Assembly: GCF_018736105.1 (NCBI RefSeq)
Contig: NZ_CP076135.1
Location: forward strand, 4,338,001-4,402,000
DNA: 64,000 bases
Direction of reading: 5' to 3'
From: Bradyrhizobium sediminis
GTDB taxonomy: Bacteria > Pseudomonadota > Alphaproteobacteria > Rhizobiales > Xanthobacteraceae
Part shown: positions 28,126 through 37,542 of the stretch, one piece after another
Layout: each line of letters starts with the position of its first letter
How positions within the stretch are numbered: the first letter of the stretch is position 1
The notes under the pieces: model-generated
The model's database searches: none
Seen by the model: the letters and a program-made list of their open reading frames with translations, nothing else
What the model was told of the DNA's origin: nothing
Made by a program: the position numbers and the translations under genes

Positions 28126-30477
28126 GTGGTCGACAAGCTGAAAACACAATCCCAGTCGGAGGCATCGGATCGCGCGCGGCTGGCCAATTCTCCCGCGACG
28201 CCGGAAACCCATCGGCGCGACCTGCTGCTTGAAGCCATCGCCAGAAGCGCCAAGGAATTGCTGCGCGCAAGCGACCTGACGCGCTCGATTCCGAAGGTGC
28301 TCGAGCATGTCGGTCTCGCTACCAGCGTCGGCCGGGTGCACATGCTCGAAGTCGATCCGGCCGGACCCATCGACGAGGGCCGCATCATCGGCCACTACCT
28401 GTGGAGTGCAGCCGGCGTATCTACGCCTGCCTTCTTCAGCGATGCGCGGGGCCGCACCTTGGTCGATGTCGGCCTTCAGTCATGGGTGCCGAAGCTCATG
28501 CGGGGCGAGTCCGTCGCGGGACTCGTCCGGGAATTCGAGGATCCCGTGCGCCGATTCTTCGAACTTGGCAGCGTCAAATCGACGGTGGCGGTTCCCGTGT
28601 TTGCCGAGGACCAATGGTGGGGTCTGATCGGTTTCGATGATTGCCGCAGCGAACGCAAATGGTCACCGCGCGAGATCGATGCACTGAGGACGCTGGCGGA
28701 ACTGGTTGGCGCGGCGGTCACCCAAACGCGCCGCCTGCAGAAATTCTCCGATGCCAACCGCATCGTCGAAAACAGTCCGACGATGCTTTACCGGCTGAGC
28801 GCGCAGCCCCCGTTCGGGCTGATCTACCTGTCGCAAAACGTCCGGCGATACGGCTACGACGCCGAAGAACTGCTGGCGTCGCCGAGCAGATGGATGCAGC
28901 TCATCGAAAGCGAATACCATCCTGCTATCGCGGCCGACATCAAGTCCATCATAGAAGGAAGAGTGGATTCCACCCTGCTCGAATTCCGCCTGAAGAAGTC
29001 GGATGGCTCCCTCGTCTGGCTCGAAGGACGCGGATACGCAGTGCGCGACGAGGAGCACCGGCTCGTCGCTATCGAGGGCGTCCTCAACGATATCACCGAG
29101 CGGAAATCGGCAGACGAGAAGATCGCGGCCATGGTGCGAACCGATCTTCTGACCGGGCTCGCCAATCGGGCGGCCTTTATCGAACGGCTGCAACTGGCGT
29201 TCGCTCGCTCCCAACGCGGCGCCAATCCGTTCGCCGTCCACTATCTCGATCTCGATCATTTCAAGGATGTCAACGACACGCTGGGACATCCGGCCGGGGA
29301 CACGCTGCTGCGGGCGGTCGCCGATCGCCTCCGGGGCTGCGTGCGCGAAACCGACCTGGTCGCCCGCTTCGGCGGTGACGAGTTCGCGGTGCTGCAGGAC
29401 GATATTTCGGACGTGGTCGGCGTCGAGGCGATGGCCACCAAGATCGGCGCCAGCCTTGCCGCACCCTTTTTGATCGATGGCAATCAGGTGCATACGACCG
29501 CCAGCATCGGGATCGTCCCCTATGATTCGGACGCGGGCGGGCCCGAGGCGATGATGAGGAAGGCCGACCTCGCGCTCTACCGGGCGAAGGACGAGGGGCG
29601 CAACCAGTTTCGCTTCCATATGGCCGAACTCGATCGGCAGTTGCGCGAGCGGATGATGATCGCCGCCGACCTGCATCTGGCGATCGAACGCCAGGAGTTC
29701 GAATTATACTACCAGCCGCAAGTGGAGCTCGAATCCGGAAGGATCGTCGGACTGGAGGCGCTGATCCGCTGGAACCATCCGACGCGCGGCTTGCTGCTGC
29801 CGACGGTCTTCATTCCAATCGCGGAAACCACCGGGAGCATTCTGCCGATCGGAGAATGGGCGATCGAGCAGGCCTGTCGGCAGATCAGACTCTGGCGAGA
29901 CCAGGGGGTGGTGCCGCCGCTGGTGGCGGTGAACATCTCCGCCGCACAGTTCAGGGGGACGTCCGACCTCGATCGGATCGTCGCGAACAGCCTCGCCAGG
30001 TTTGGCGTTGCCCCATCCGCGCTGGAACTCGAGCTGACCGAATCGGTCCTGATGGAAACGTCGCAGAAGCACAAGGGATCGCTTGAACGACTACGGCAGC
30101 TCGGAGTCCGGCTCGCCATCGACGATTTCGGTACCGGATATTCGTCGATGAGCTACCTGCGACGATTCCCCTTCGACAGGATCAAGATCGACAAGTCGTT
30201 CATCGACGATGTGGCGACGCAAAACGAGAGCATCAAGATCGTTCGGGCGATCGTGACCCTCGCGGAGGGGCTAGGCATGTCCACGATCGCCGAGGGCGTG
30301 GAAAGCGCAGACCAGGTCGACAAACTACGCGAGCTCGGCTGCGACCAGATCCAGGGTTTCTTTTTCGCGAATCCGCACCCGGCGGGCGAGATCGCCGGAT
30401 TGCTGGCGCAGCGGCTGGAAGGCGCGGATGCCGCGGCCGGATATCCGCCTCCCAACGACGGCGCAGCGTCCGGCTGA
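28126..30477 (+). CDS. GAF-PAS-GGDEF-EAL cyclic-di-GMP protein
   Basis: 783 residues; the start is GTG with little upstream site. Order: GAF (about 45-200), PAS/PAC (about 210-330, ending LVWLEGRGYAVRDEEHRLVAIEGVLNDITERK), GGDEF (about 335-500; RFGGDEFAV, GGDEF at 416-420) and EAL (about 515-770; EALIRW, E544). Both active-site motifs are intact, so it could both make and degrade cyclic di-GMP, with input from the sensor domains. No membrane segment is seen, so it is likely cytoplasmic. Stands alone on the plus strand. Confidence 0.9.
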   Translation: MVDKLKTQSQSEASDRARLANSPATPETHRRDLLLEAIARSAKELLRASDLTRSIPKVLEHVGLATSVGRVHMLEVDPAGPIDEGRIIGHYLWSAAGVSTPAFFSDARGRTLVDVGLQSWVPKLMRGESVAGLVREFEDPVRRFFELGSVKSTVAVPVFAEDQWWGLIGFDDCRSERKWSPREIDALRTLAELVGAAVTQTRRLQKFSDANRIVENSPTMLYRLSAQPPFGLIYLSQNVRRYGYDAEELLASPSRWMQLIESEYHPAIAADIKSIIEGRVDSTLLEFRLKKSDGSLVWLEGRGYAVRDEEHRLVAIEGVLNDITERKSADEKIAAMVRTDLLTGLANRAAFIERLQLAFARSQRGANPFAVHYLDLDHFKDVNDTLGHPAGDTLLRAVADRLRGCVRETDLVARFGGDEFAVLQDDISDVVGVEAMATKIGASLAAPFLIDGNQVHTTASIGIVPYDSDAGGPEAMMRKADLALYRAKDEGRNQFRFHMAELDRQLRERMMIAADLHLAIERQEFELYYQPQVELESGRIVGLEALIRWNHPTRGLLLPTVFIPIAETTGSILPIGEWAIEQACRQIRLWRDQGVVPPLVAVNISAAQFRGTSDLDRIVANSLARFGVAPSALELELTESVLMETSQKHKGSLERLRQLGVRLAIDDFGTGYSSMSYLRRFPFDRIKIDKSFIDDVATQNESIKIVRAIVTLAEGLGMSTIAEGVESADQVDKLRELGCDQIQGFFFANPHPAGEIAGLLAQRLEGADAAAGYPPPNDGAASG

Positions 30478-30521
30478 CCAAACGGCCGCCGCGCGGACCG
30501 TGCCGCGATCGGAACCGAACC

Positions 30522-32807
30522 TCACTCTTCCCCGTTCTTGAGCCGCCGCCACACCGCACCGAGCACGTTGGAGTAATCGTCGGTCCAGACCCGCTGCTTT
30601 TCGTCGGCTTCCTCAAGCGCCCAGTCCTCCGACGACGCCAGCTTGCCGACATCCGCTTCCTCGCGCGCCGAAACCACCACCGAGGTCGAAAAGATATATT
30701 CGTTGTCACGCCCGGAATCCTCGTTGTAGACCCAGCTCTTGAGGTCGTTGGCATCGGCGATGCCGACCACGACGCTGGACAGCTCCAGGTGCCGGTTGGA
30801 GACGTGCATCACGACGGCACCCTGCGGCGCCAGCTTGTCCTTGTAGATCTTCATCGCCTCTTCGGTGGCAAGATGGATCGGGATCGCGTCCGATGAATAG
30901 GCGTCGACGATGATCAGGTCGTAGATGCCGTCGGGCTCCCTGGCGAAGGTCAACCGCGCATCGCCGATCACGGGCTTCAGGTCCGGCTCGCATTTCCGGA
31001 TGTAGGTGAAGTATTTCGGGTCCTTTGCGGTATCGACCATCGACTGGTCGATCTCGAAGAACTTCCAGTTCTCGCCCGGTTCGGAAGCGCAGGTCAGGGT
31101 GCCGGAGCCGAGACCGATCACTGCGGCCCGCAGCGGCGCGCCTTTGCGTTGGCGCACCGCCGCGATCGCCTGACCGATGCCGCCGTCCTTGTGGTAATAG
31201 GTGATCGGCTCGGGCCGGCCGGTCACCGGGGTGCCGTCGTCGTTCTGGAATTTCTCGGCGCCGTGGATCGTGGTGCCGTGCATCAGCACGTGATACTGGC
31301 CGTTCGGCGTCACCACGATCTTGTGGACGCCGAAGAAGCTGCGCACGGTTTCCACCCGCCCGTCGTCGGACGGATAGGCCCGCAGCAGCACCAGCGCCAC
31401 CGCGACGGTCGCGAAAATCTTCCAGCGGTTGGCATTCAAGCCGAGCGCCAGCAAGGCTGAGAGCACGCCGACGGCGCCGATCACCCAGACCCGATGTTCA
31501 TCGAGCCAGGTGAACATCTTGCCCGTGTAGTAGGCCGGCAGGATCAGCCCTACCGCCAGCGCGGCGAGGAACGGCCAGTACCACAGGCTCCAGCGCGGCA
31601 GCCTCTCGTTGCCGCCGGACGGCCGGCACAGCGCCGCCAGCGCCAGCAGGATCGGATATTCGGCGATCCATGAGAACGTGAACGGCGCGATCAACCCGGC
31701 GAACAGGCCGCCGACCATGCCGCCGAACGACAGCGCGACATAGAAGCCGGTGAGATATTTCGCGGCCGGGCGGGTACGCGCCAGCTCGCCATGGCACGCC
31801 ATCGCGATGACGAAGAAACATAGCTGATGCCCGCCGAGCGTCAGCAGCAGGTTCTGCTCGCCGCCGAAGGCGAGCAGCACGATCACGCCCGCAATCGCCA
31901 GCGGCTGCAGCAACAGCATCCATTTGTGCGGCAGCAGCGGGCGCGACTGGAACACCAGCACCCAGGTCAAGAGATACAGCGACAGCGGCAGCACCCACAG
32001 AAGCGGCGCGGCGGCGACGTCGGTGGAGATATGCGCGGTCACCGCGATCAGGAGGCCCGACGGCACTGCGGCGAGAAAGATCCAGCGCGCCCGCAGGATC
32101 CAGGGTGGCGCCGGCGAGTGGGTGTCCTCGGCACGGATATCGGCCGCGGCCATGACCGGCGAGCGCAGCATCAGTACGGCGCAAGCCGCGATCAGCAGGA
32201 TCAGCAGGCCGTAGCCGCCGGTCCAGATCAGGTTCTGCATGCGCAGCGTGAACATCGGCTCCAGCAGCACCGGATAGGACAACAGCGCCAGGAAACTGCC
32301 GATATTCGAGGAGGCATAGAGGAAGTATGGATCGGGGCCGTTGGGATGGCCGGTGCGCACGAACCAGGCCTGCAGCAGCGGATTGTTGGCGGCGAGCGCG
32401 AAGAACGGCAGCCCGATCGACACCGCGAACAGGCCCAGCAGCCACAGAGCATAGCCCGAGGTCGGCGGCTCGCCCCACCCGCCCGCGATCGACAGCGGCA
32501 GCGACAGCAATGCGATCGCGAGCAGCACCAGATGGATCGCCACCGGAATGGTCCGGTTTCGTATCTGCATCAGGTAATGCGCATAGGCATAGCCGCCGAG
32601 CAGCAGCGACTGGAAGAACACCATCGCCACCGACCACACCGCCGGCGAGCCGCCGAGCCGCGGCAGCACCATCTTGGTGAACAGCGGCTGCACCGAGAAC
32701 AACAGCAGCGCGCTGACGAAAATCGCAGCGGTATAGGCCACCAGGACCAGCCGGTTACGGGCAATGGACGGCTGGCCCGCGATGACGGACGGCTCGGAAA
32801 GAATCAT
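30522..32807 (-). CDS. membrane protein fused to a spermidine synthase-like domain
   Basis: 761 residues from the ATG at 32807 (GGAG upstream). About 12 hydrophobic helices come first, beginning with LVLVAYTAAIFVSALLLFSVQPLFTKMVLPRLGGSPAVW; then a cytosolic Rossmann-like domain with GLGSGTLTC, FFEID and DLIIVDAYSSDAIPIHL, corresponding to the S-adenosyl/polyamine site of SpeE-like proteins. Such fusions are common in bacteria and annotated as fused MFS/spermidine synthases; their reaction is unproven. A longer frame to 33122 runs through the repeat upstream and is not adopted. The neighbouring oxidoreductase is divergent. Confidence 0.8.
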   Translation of the reverse strand: MILSEPSVIAGQPSIARNRLVLVAYTAAIFVSALLLFSVQPLFTKMVLPRLGGSPAVWSVAMVFFQSLLLGGYAYAHYLMQIRNRTIPVAIHLVLLAIALLSLPLSIAGGWGEPPTSGYALWLLGLFAVSIGLPFFALAANNPLLQAWFVRTGHPNGPDPYFLYASSNIGSFLALLSYPVLLEPMFTLRMQNLIWTGGYGLLILLIAACAVLMLRSPVMAAADIRAEDTHSPAPPWILRARWIFLAAVPSGLLIAVTAHISTDVAAAPLLWVLPLSLYLLTWVLVFQSRPLLPHKWMLLLQPLAIAGVIVLLAFGGEQNLLLTLGGHQLCFFVIAMACHGELARTRPAAKYLTGFYVALSFGGMVGGLFAGLIAPFTFSWIAEYPILLALAALCRPSGGNERLPRWSLWYWPFLAALAVGLILPAYYTGKMFTWLDEHRVWVIGAVGVLSALLALGLNANRWKIFATVAVALVLLRAYPSDDGRVETVRSFFGVHKIVVTPNGQYHVLMHGTTIHGAEKFQNDDGTPVTGRPEPITYYHKDGGIGQAIAAVRQRKGAPLRAAVIGLGSGTLTCASEPGENWKFFEIDQSMVDTAKDPKYFTYIRKCEPDLKPVIGDARLTFAREPDGIYDLIIVDAYSSDAIPIHLATEEAMKIYKDKLAPQGAVVMHVSNRHLELSSVVVGIADANDLKSWVYNEDSGRDNEYIFSTSVVVSAREEADVGKLASSEDWALEEADEKQRVWTDDYSNVLGAVWRRLKNGEE

Positions 32808-32967
32808 GAAAGCTCCGGCTTGAACCCGGCTGAAAGCCGGAGGCGGAAATCCGGCAGGGGTGCCGGTTGGGTCGGATAGAGCATACGGCAAGATCGCGAG
32901 CAATGCAGGACGCAGGAACCTATTTGGCGCTGTGCTGACATTCACATCTTCGCTAATGATTGGAAAC

Positions 32968-33047
32968 GTCATTCCGGGATGGTCCGAAGGACCAGACCCG
33001 GAATCCCGAGATTCCGGGTTCGATGCTTCGCATCGCCCGGGAATGAC
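32968..33047. repeat. palindromic element, family A (copy 2)
   Basis: 80 bp between two divergent genes, bounded by GTCATTCCGGG and its near-inverse CCCGGGAATGAC, with hairpins GGTCC-GAA-GGACC and CGATGC-TTC-GCATCG. Terminal sequence and hairpin order match the copy in the helicase gene. It is open in both orientations in one frame. Confidence 0.85.
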
Positions 33048-33072
33048 AAGGCAGATAATTCCTGAAGCGGAC

Positions 33073-34695
33073 ATGAACGAAACCGACGTCGTCATCATCG
33101 GAGCGGGACATAACGGCCTCACCTGCGCCGCCTATCTGGCGATGGCCGGCTTGCGGGTGAAGGTGGTCGAACGCCGCAAGGTGGTCGGCGGCGCCGCGGT
33201 GACCGAGGAATTCCATCCGGGCTTCCGCAATTCGGTCGCGGCCTACACCGTCAGCCTGCTCAACCCGCAGATCATCTCGGACCTGAAACTGGCCGATCAC
33301 GGCCTGCGGATCGTCGAACGCCGCGCCCAGAATTTCCTGCCCGCCCCCGGCGGCAGCTATCTGCTGACCGGCGAAGGCCGCACTCACGCGTCCGTGGCAA
33401 AACTCAGCGAGCGCGACGCCGGACGCATCGATGCGTTCAACCGCGAACTCGAGACCATTGCCGACGTGCTGCGCGCCTTCGTGTTGCGCGCGCCGCCGAA
33501 CCTCGTCGAAGGATTCGGCATCGGGGCAATCCGCGAGGCCTTCAATGCGCTGGGCACCGCCAACATCCTGCGCCGGCTCTCGCTGGAGCAGCAGCGTTCC
33601 CTGCTCGACCTGTTCACGCGCTCGGCCGGCGACATGCTGGATGACGCCTTCGAGAACGACCTGGTCAAGGCGCTTTACGGCTTCGACGCCATCGTCGGCA
33701 ATTACGCCAGCCCCTACGCGGCGGGTTCGGCCTATGTGATGCTGCACCACGCCTTCGGCGAGGTGAACGGCAAGAAGGGAGTCTGGGGCCACGCCATCGG
33801 CGGCATGGGCGCGATCACGCAGGCGATGGCGAAAGCGGCGCGCGGCCATGGCGCCGGGATCGAAACCGAGGCCGGCGTGCGCGAAGTGATCGTCGAGCGC
33901 GACCGCGCGGTCGGCGTGATCCTCGACAATGGCGAAACCATCCGCGCCAAATACGTCGCCTCCGGCGTCAATCCGAAATTGCTGTATACGCGCCTCGTTC
34001 CGGCGGACGCCCTACCCGCAGCGTTCCTCAACCGCATCCAACACTGGCGCAACGGCTCCGGCACCTTCCGGATCAACGTTGCGCTCAGCACCCTGCCCTC
34101 GTTCACCGCGCTGCCCGGCGAAGGCGATCACCTCTCGGCCGGCATCATCATCGCCCCCAGCCTCGGCTACATGGATCGCGCCTGGCAGGACGCCCGCGAG
34201 CACGGCTGGAGCCGCGCGCCGGTGGTCGAGGTCCTGATCCCCTCGACGCTGGACGATACGCTGTGTCCGCCCGGCCAGCATGTCGCCAGCCTGTTCTGCC
34301 AGCACGTCGCGCCGGAATTGCCCGACGGAAAATCGTGGGACGACTATCGCGAGGAGGTCGCTGACCTCATGATCGCGACGGTGGACCAATACGCGCCCGG
34401 TTTTGCCGCAAGCGTGATCGGCCGGCAGATGCTGTCGCCGCTCGACCTGGAGCGCCAGTTCGGGCTGCTCGGCGGCGACATCTTTCATGGCGCGCTGACG
34501 CTCAATCAACTGTTCTCGGCCCGGCCGATGCTCGGCCACGCCGATTATCGCGGGCCGCTGAAGGGTCTCTATCATTGCGGCAGCGGCGCCCATCCCGGCG
34601 GCGGCGTCACCGGCGCCCCCGGCCACAACGCCGCGCGCGCGATCCTCGGGGATCACCGGGCGCTGTTCGGGCAAACGGACGGGAGCAGACGATGA
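33073..34695 (+). CDS. FAD-dependent oxidoreductase, phytoene desaturase-like
   Basis: 540 residues from the ATG at 33073. The dinucleotide fold starts at residue 6 with VVIIGAGHNGLTCAAYLA (GxGxxG 10-15) and ends its first helix with VVERRKVVGG. The C-terminal FAD contact is seen in LYHCGSGAHPGGGVTGAPGHNAA. The body matches the amine oxidase/phytoene desaturase (PYROXD2-like) group, whose bacterial members are uncharacterised. The reading frame continues open upstream through the repeat at 32968-33047, but homology starts here. Overlaps the chagasin-like gene by four bases. Confidence 0.85.
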   Translation: MNETDVVIIGAGHNGLTCAAYLAMAGLRVKVVERRKVVGGAAVTEEFHPGFRNSVAAYTVSLLNPQIISDLKLADHGLRIVERRAQNFLPAPGGSYLLTGEGRTHASVAKLSERDAGRIDAFNRELETIADVLRAFVLRAPPNLVEGFGIGAIREAFNALGTANILRRLSLEQQRSLLDLFTRSAGDMLDDAFENDLVKALYGFDAIVGNYASPYAAGSAYVMLHHAFGEVNGKKGVWGHAIGGMGAITQAMAKAARGHGAGIETEAGVREVIVERDRAVGVILDNGETIRAKYVASGVNPKLLYTRLVPADALPAAFLNRIQHWRNGSGTFRINVALSTLPSFTALPGEGDHLSAGIIIAPSLGYMDRAWQDAREHGWSRAPVVEVLIPSTLDDTLCPPGQHVASLFCQHVAPELPDGKSWDDYREEVADLMIATVDQYAPGFAASVIGRQMLSPLDLERQFGLLGGDIFHGALTLNQLFSARPMLGHADYRGPLKGLYHCGSGAHPGGGVTGAPGHNAARAILGDHRALFGQTDGSRR

Positions 34696-35075
34696 TGCGC
34701 GCCCTGTCAGCGTGTCTGTTGCTGGCCGCAGCAATGCTGACAGCGGCTGGTGCCAAGGCGGACGCCGCCGACCAGACGCTCCAGCTGACGGTCGGTCAGG
34801 AAGCCGCCATCGAGCTCGAGGAGAATCCATCGACCGGATACCAGTGGACGATCGACGCCAGGGCGGGCGTCAACGCCTCGATCCTGCGCATCACTGACCG
34901 CGGATTCTCGCGAAATGCGGACGGCAAGCGCCTGCTCGGCGCACCCGGCATCCATCGCTGGAGCATCGCGGCCACCAGCGCCGGCAGTGCGAGCGTCACC
35001 TTCGTCTACCGGAGGTCCTGGGAAGCAACCCCCGTCCGCCGGCATCAGGTGACGGTACAGGCCGTTGCGCGGTGA
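34692..35075 (+). CDS. chagasin-like cysteine protease inhibitor (family I42)
   Basis: 127 residues. A signal peptide (MMRALSACLLLAAAMLTAAGAKA) gives a periplasmic protein of about 105 residues. All three inhibitor loops of the I42 family are visible: NPSTGY (45-50), GAPG (83-86) and RRSWE (107-111, the RxW loop). Family members block papain-type proteases. The ATGATGA overlap with the oxidoreductase suggests coupled translation. No protease gene is adjacent, so the target may be imported or host-derived, or a cell-envelope enzyme. Confidence 0.8.
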   Translation: MMRALSACLLLAAAMLTAAGAKADAADQTLQLTVGQEAAIELEENPSTGYQWTIDARAGVNASILRITDRGFSRNADGKRLLGAPGIHRWSIAATSAGSASVTFVYRRSWEATPVRRHQVTVQAVAR

Positions 35076-35252
35076 ATGGCGGGCGGCCCCTGACTACAAA
35101 ATACGGCACACTCGGTATTGCCGGTGTTGCGCAAACAGCGCAGCTTGGGAAAATCGCCCGGACCGGGTCCAAAAGATGAATTGATCGGCCCTCGACCCCG
35201 CCGACGGGAGTAACCTTCATCCACTCGCATATCGGGACGGAAGGAAATTCAG

Positions 35253-35984
35253 ATGCAAAGGGTCGCTTTTGCGCTTCTGGCCGGGTTCGCATTCATCATT
35301 GCCGGCAACAGCGGCGCGTCCGCCGCACCCGCGGCACCTTTCGCATGGACCGGCTGCTATCTCGGCGCCAACGTCGGCTATGGCTGGGCTCCGACGAAGT
35401 GGAATGACAACGGCATCGAATTCACCTCACACAGCGCCAACGGCGTGATCGGCGGCGGACAGTTTGGCTGCGATTACCAGAGCGGTGCCTGGGTGTTTGG
35501 CATTCAGGGGATGATTGACGCTGCGGGAATGAAGGGCAGCAGCGCCAATTTGTTACTCGATCCGGGCGGTGCTGTGATCGACTCCACCAATATCTCCAGC
35601 TTTGCGACCCTCACAGGCCGCTTCGGTTACACCGTCGAGCCTGCGACACTGCTCTACGTGAAAGGTGGTGCAGCCTGGGTGCGCTCAAGTTTCAGGGAAT
35701 GCTGTGAGCCGACGGTCGTCATTTTGGATACCTTGGGACCGCTCAACGACGGCATTGCAGACGTGACGCGGACCGGCTGGACCATCGGCGCAGGCTTGGA
35801 GCGCATGTTCGCGCCCAATTGGTCGGCCTTCGTCGAATATGGTTACATCGGGCTCGGCAGTTCGTCGGTTAGATTCAGCCCGATCAATGGCTCGCCGGGA
35901 CCGTTCATTTACCACATCGACCAGAACGTTCACACGGTCCTGCTGGGCCTCAATTACCGGTTTGGCGGATTTGGCAGCCGGTAA
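35253..35984 (+). CDS. outer-membrane beta-barrel protein (Omp25/31-like)
   Basis: 243 residues. A signal peptide (MQRVAFALLAGFAFIIAGNSGASA) leads to the typical FAWTGCYLGANVGYGWA start of the Omp25/Omp31 family, and the end GLNYRFGGF closes an eight-strand barrel. A strong GGAAGGAAAT site precedes the ATG. Such proteins are porin-like structural barrels in Rhizobiales. The two extra cysteines (ECCEPT) are unusual in a short loop. A 177-base gap holding no recognised feature separates it from the chagasin gene. Confidence 0.8.
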   Translation: MQRVAFALLAGFAFIIAGNSGASAAPAAPFAWTGCYLGANVGYGWAPTKWNDNGIEFTSHSANGVIGGGQFGCDYQSGAWVFGIQGMIDAAGMKGSSANLLLDPGGAVIDSTNISSFATLTGRFGYTVEPATLLYVKGGAAWVRSSFRECCEPTVVILDTLGPLNDGIADVTRTGWTIGAGLERMFAPNWSAFVEYGYIGLGSSSVRFSPINGSPGPFIYHIDQNVHTVLLGLNYRFGGFGSR

Positions 35985-36271
35985 TGGCCGGCTGTTGATG
36001 CCGCCATCGAAGATTCCAGACCGCGCACTTCGCGCCACCCGTCGGCACCTCGCAATGACTGGCACAACCGGTTGAAAACCCGGTGGATCCGCTGTGGAAA
36101 ACCTGTTGATGACTACGCGGAAAAGGCGGTGGATTTGTTGTGCGGGACGGGTCCCCCGGCTGTGGGTAATGCCGGTATGTTTCAGTGTATAACGCTGTCA
36201 ACAAGCCTTGCTTTGAGCGCCGACAGGCGGTGAACAAAACGACCATCTGCTTCAATCGCCCGGACTCCCTG

Positions 36272-37168
36272 ATGACCTCCACCCTCACCCCCGCCACCAC
36301 CCGCGCCAGCTTTGCGATCGGCAGCGAACAGACCGCAAGACGCGTGGTCGATCTGTTGACCGAAAGCTTTTTCGAGGGCCAGGCCGCGATCGCCGCGTTC
36401 GAGGGCGCCGGCGGGCGCTGGGACATCACCGTGCATTTCGCCGAGCCGCCGGATCAGGCCTCGATCCGCGAACTGATCCGTCTCGCCGCCGGCGACGAGG
36501 TCGCGGGGGATATCGCCTTCGACACCGTCGAGGCCAAGGATTGGGTCAAGGCGACGCTGGAGGAACTGGTCCCGGTCCGCGCCGGCCGCTTCATCGTGCA
36601 CGGCCACCATGACCGCTCAAAAGTGCCGGCCAACAAGCTCGGCATCGAGATCGAGGCGGCGCTGGCGTTCGGCACCGGCCATCACGGCACCACCCGCGGC
36701 TGCCTGTTGCTGCTCGACGAGGTGCTGAAGGCCTGGCGTCCGCGGCGCGTGCTCGACCTCGGCACCGGCACCGGCGTGCTGGCCATCGCGGCGGCGAAGG
36801 CGCTGCAAATCAATGTGCTGGCGAGCGACATCGATCCGCTGTCGGTGCGCGTGGCCGCGGAGAACGCCCGGCTCAACGGGGCAGGCGACCTGGTGGAGAC
36901 GATCCGGGCGACCGGGTTTTCGGCGCCGCAATTCGCGCAGCGCGGGCCGTTCGATCTGGTGCTGGCGAATATTCTCGCCAATCCGTTGCGGCAAATGGCA
37001 ACGCCGATGGCGCGGCATCTCGCACCATCGGCGCTGGTCATTCTCTCAGGACTGCTGCCGCCTCAGGCCAGCGGCGTCGTTGCCGCCTATCGCGCGCGCG
37101 GCCTGGTATTGGTGCGTCAACTCAGGATCGAAGGCTGGAGCAGCCTGCTGATGCGCAAAGTAGCGTAA
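36272..37168 (+). CDS. prmA: ribosomal protein L11 methyltransferase
   Basis: 298 residues from the ATG at 36272. The SAM site is VLDLGTGTGVLAIAAAKAL and the catalytic motif DLVLANILANPL is complete; AFGTGHHGTTRGCL is typical of PrmA. The enzyme methylates several residues of ribosomal protein L11. Upstream in-frame codons from 36185 lie in the intergenic region and are not homologous. The 286-base gap before it contains a DnaA-box-like sequence but no gene. Confidence 0.9.
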   Translation: MTSTLTPATTRASFAIGSEQTARRVVDLLTESFFEGQAAIAAFEGAGGRWDITVHFAEPPDQASIRELIRLAAGDEVAGDIAFDTVEAKDWVKATLEELVPVRAGRFIVHGHHDRSKVPANKLGIEIEAALAFGTGHHGTTRGCLLLLDEVLKAWRPRRVLDLGTGTGVLAIAAAKALQINVLASDIDPLSVRVAAENARLNGAGDLVETIRATGFSAPQFAQRGPFDLVLANILANPLRQMATPMARHLAPSALVILSGLLPPQASGVVAAYRARGLVLVRQLRIEGWSSLLMRKVA

Positions 37169-37172
37169 AGGC

Positions 37173-37358
37173 TCAATCCGATGGCCGGTGCTTGCTGCGG
37201 GCGATCACGCCCTTTTCATCGCGCGATGTCCGCTTGACCCGCGCCTCGACGAAGCGATCCAGAATCTGGACGATGACACCCCGTTGCTTCTTTTCGATGG
37301 ATGGAATCGGGCCGCGGCGAACCGGGGGCGAAATCTTCTCAAACGTAAAAGCAGGCAT
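37173..37358 (-). CDS. small uncharacterised protein, 61 residues
   Basis: MPAFTFEKISPPVRRGPIPS is followed by a basic helix ending RSKHRPSD. GAGGGG lies eight bases before the ATG, and the frame ends four bases from prmA on the opposite strand. The product is highly basic and soluble with no known motif; I recall near-identical short proteins in other Bradyrhizobium genomes. The true function is unknown. Confidence 0.6.
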   Translation of the reverse strand: MPAFTFEKISPPVRRGPIPSIEKKQRGVIVQILDRFVEARVKRTSRDEKGVIARSKHRPSD

Positions 37359-37542
37359 TGTGTATCCCCTCGTCGTTGAGTTGAAACACTCCTGGAATTC
37401 CCCCCGGATATCGTTGGAACAACTGCCTGTGAGAGCAAATCATTCCATCACGTCTGACGCCAGCATATAATTTAAGCACATTCCATGCCAGATCGGGTTG
37501 ATGATTGCGGAGGCCTCTCCGCAATCCTAAGATGAGCAAGCA

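Noticed and set aside
32808..33122. Longer start for the spermidine-synthase fusion
   Set aside because: The extra 105 residues run through a palindromic repeat and the 5' region; homology starts at 32807 where a Shine-Dalgarno site exists.
36093..36101. DnaA-box-like TTTTCCACA (minus strand) before prmA
   Set aside because: One mismatch to the consensus, single copy, and no dnaA, parAB or AT-rich origin features near.
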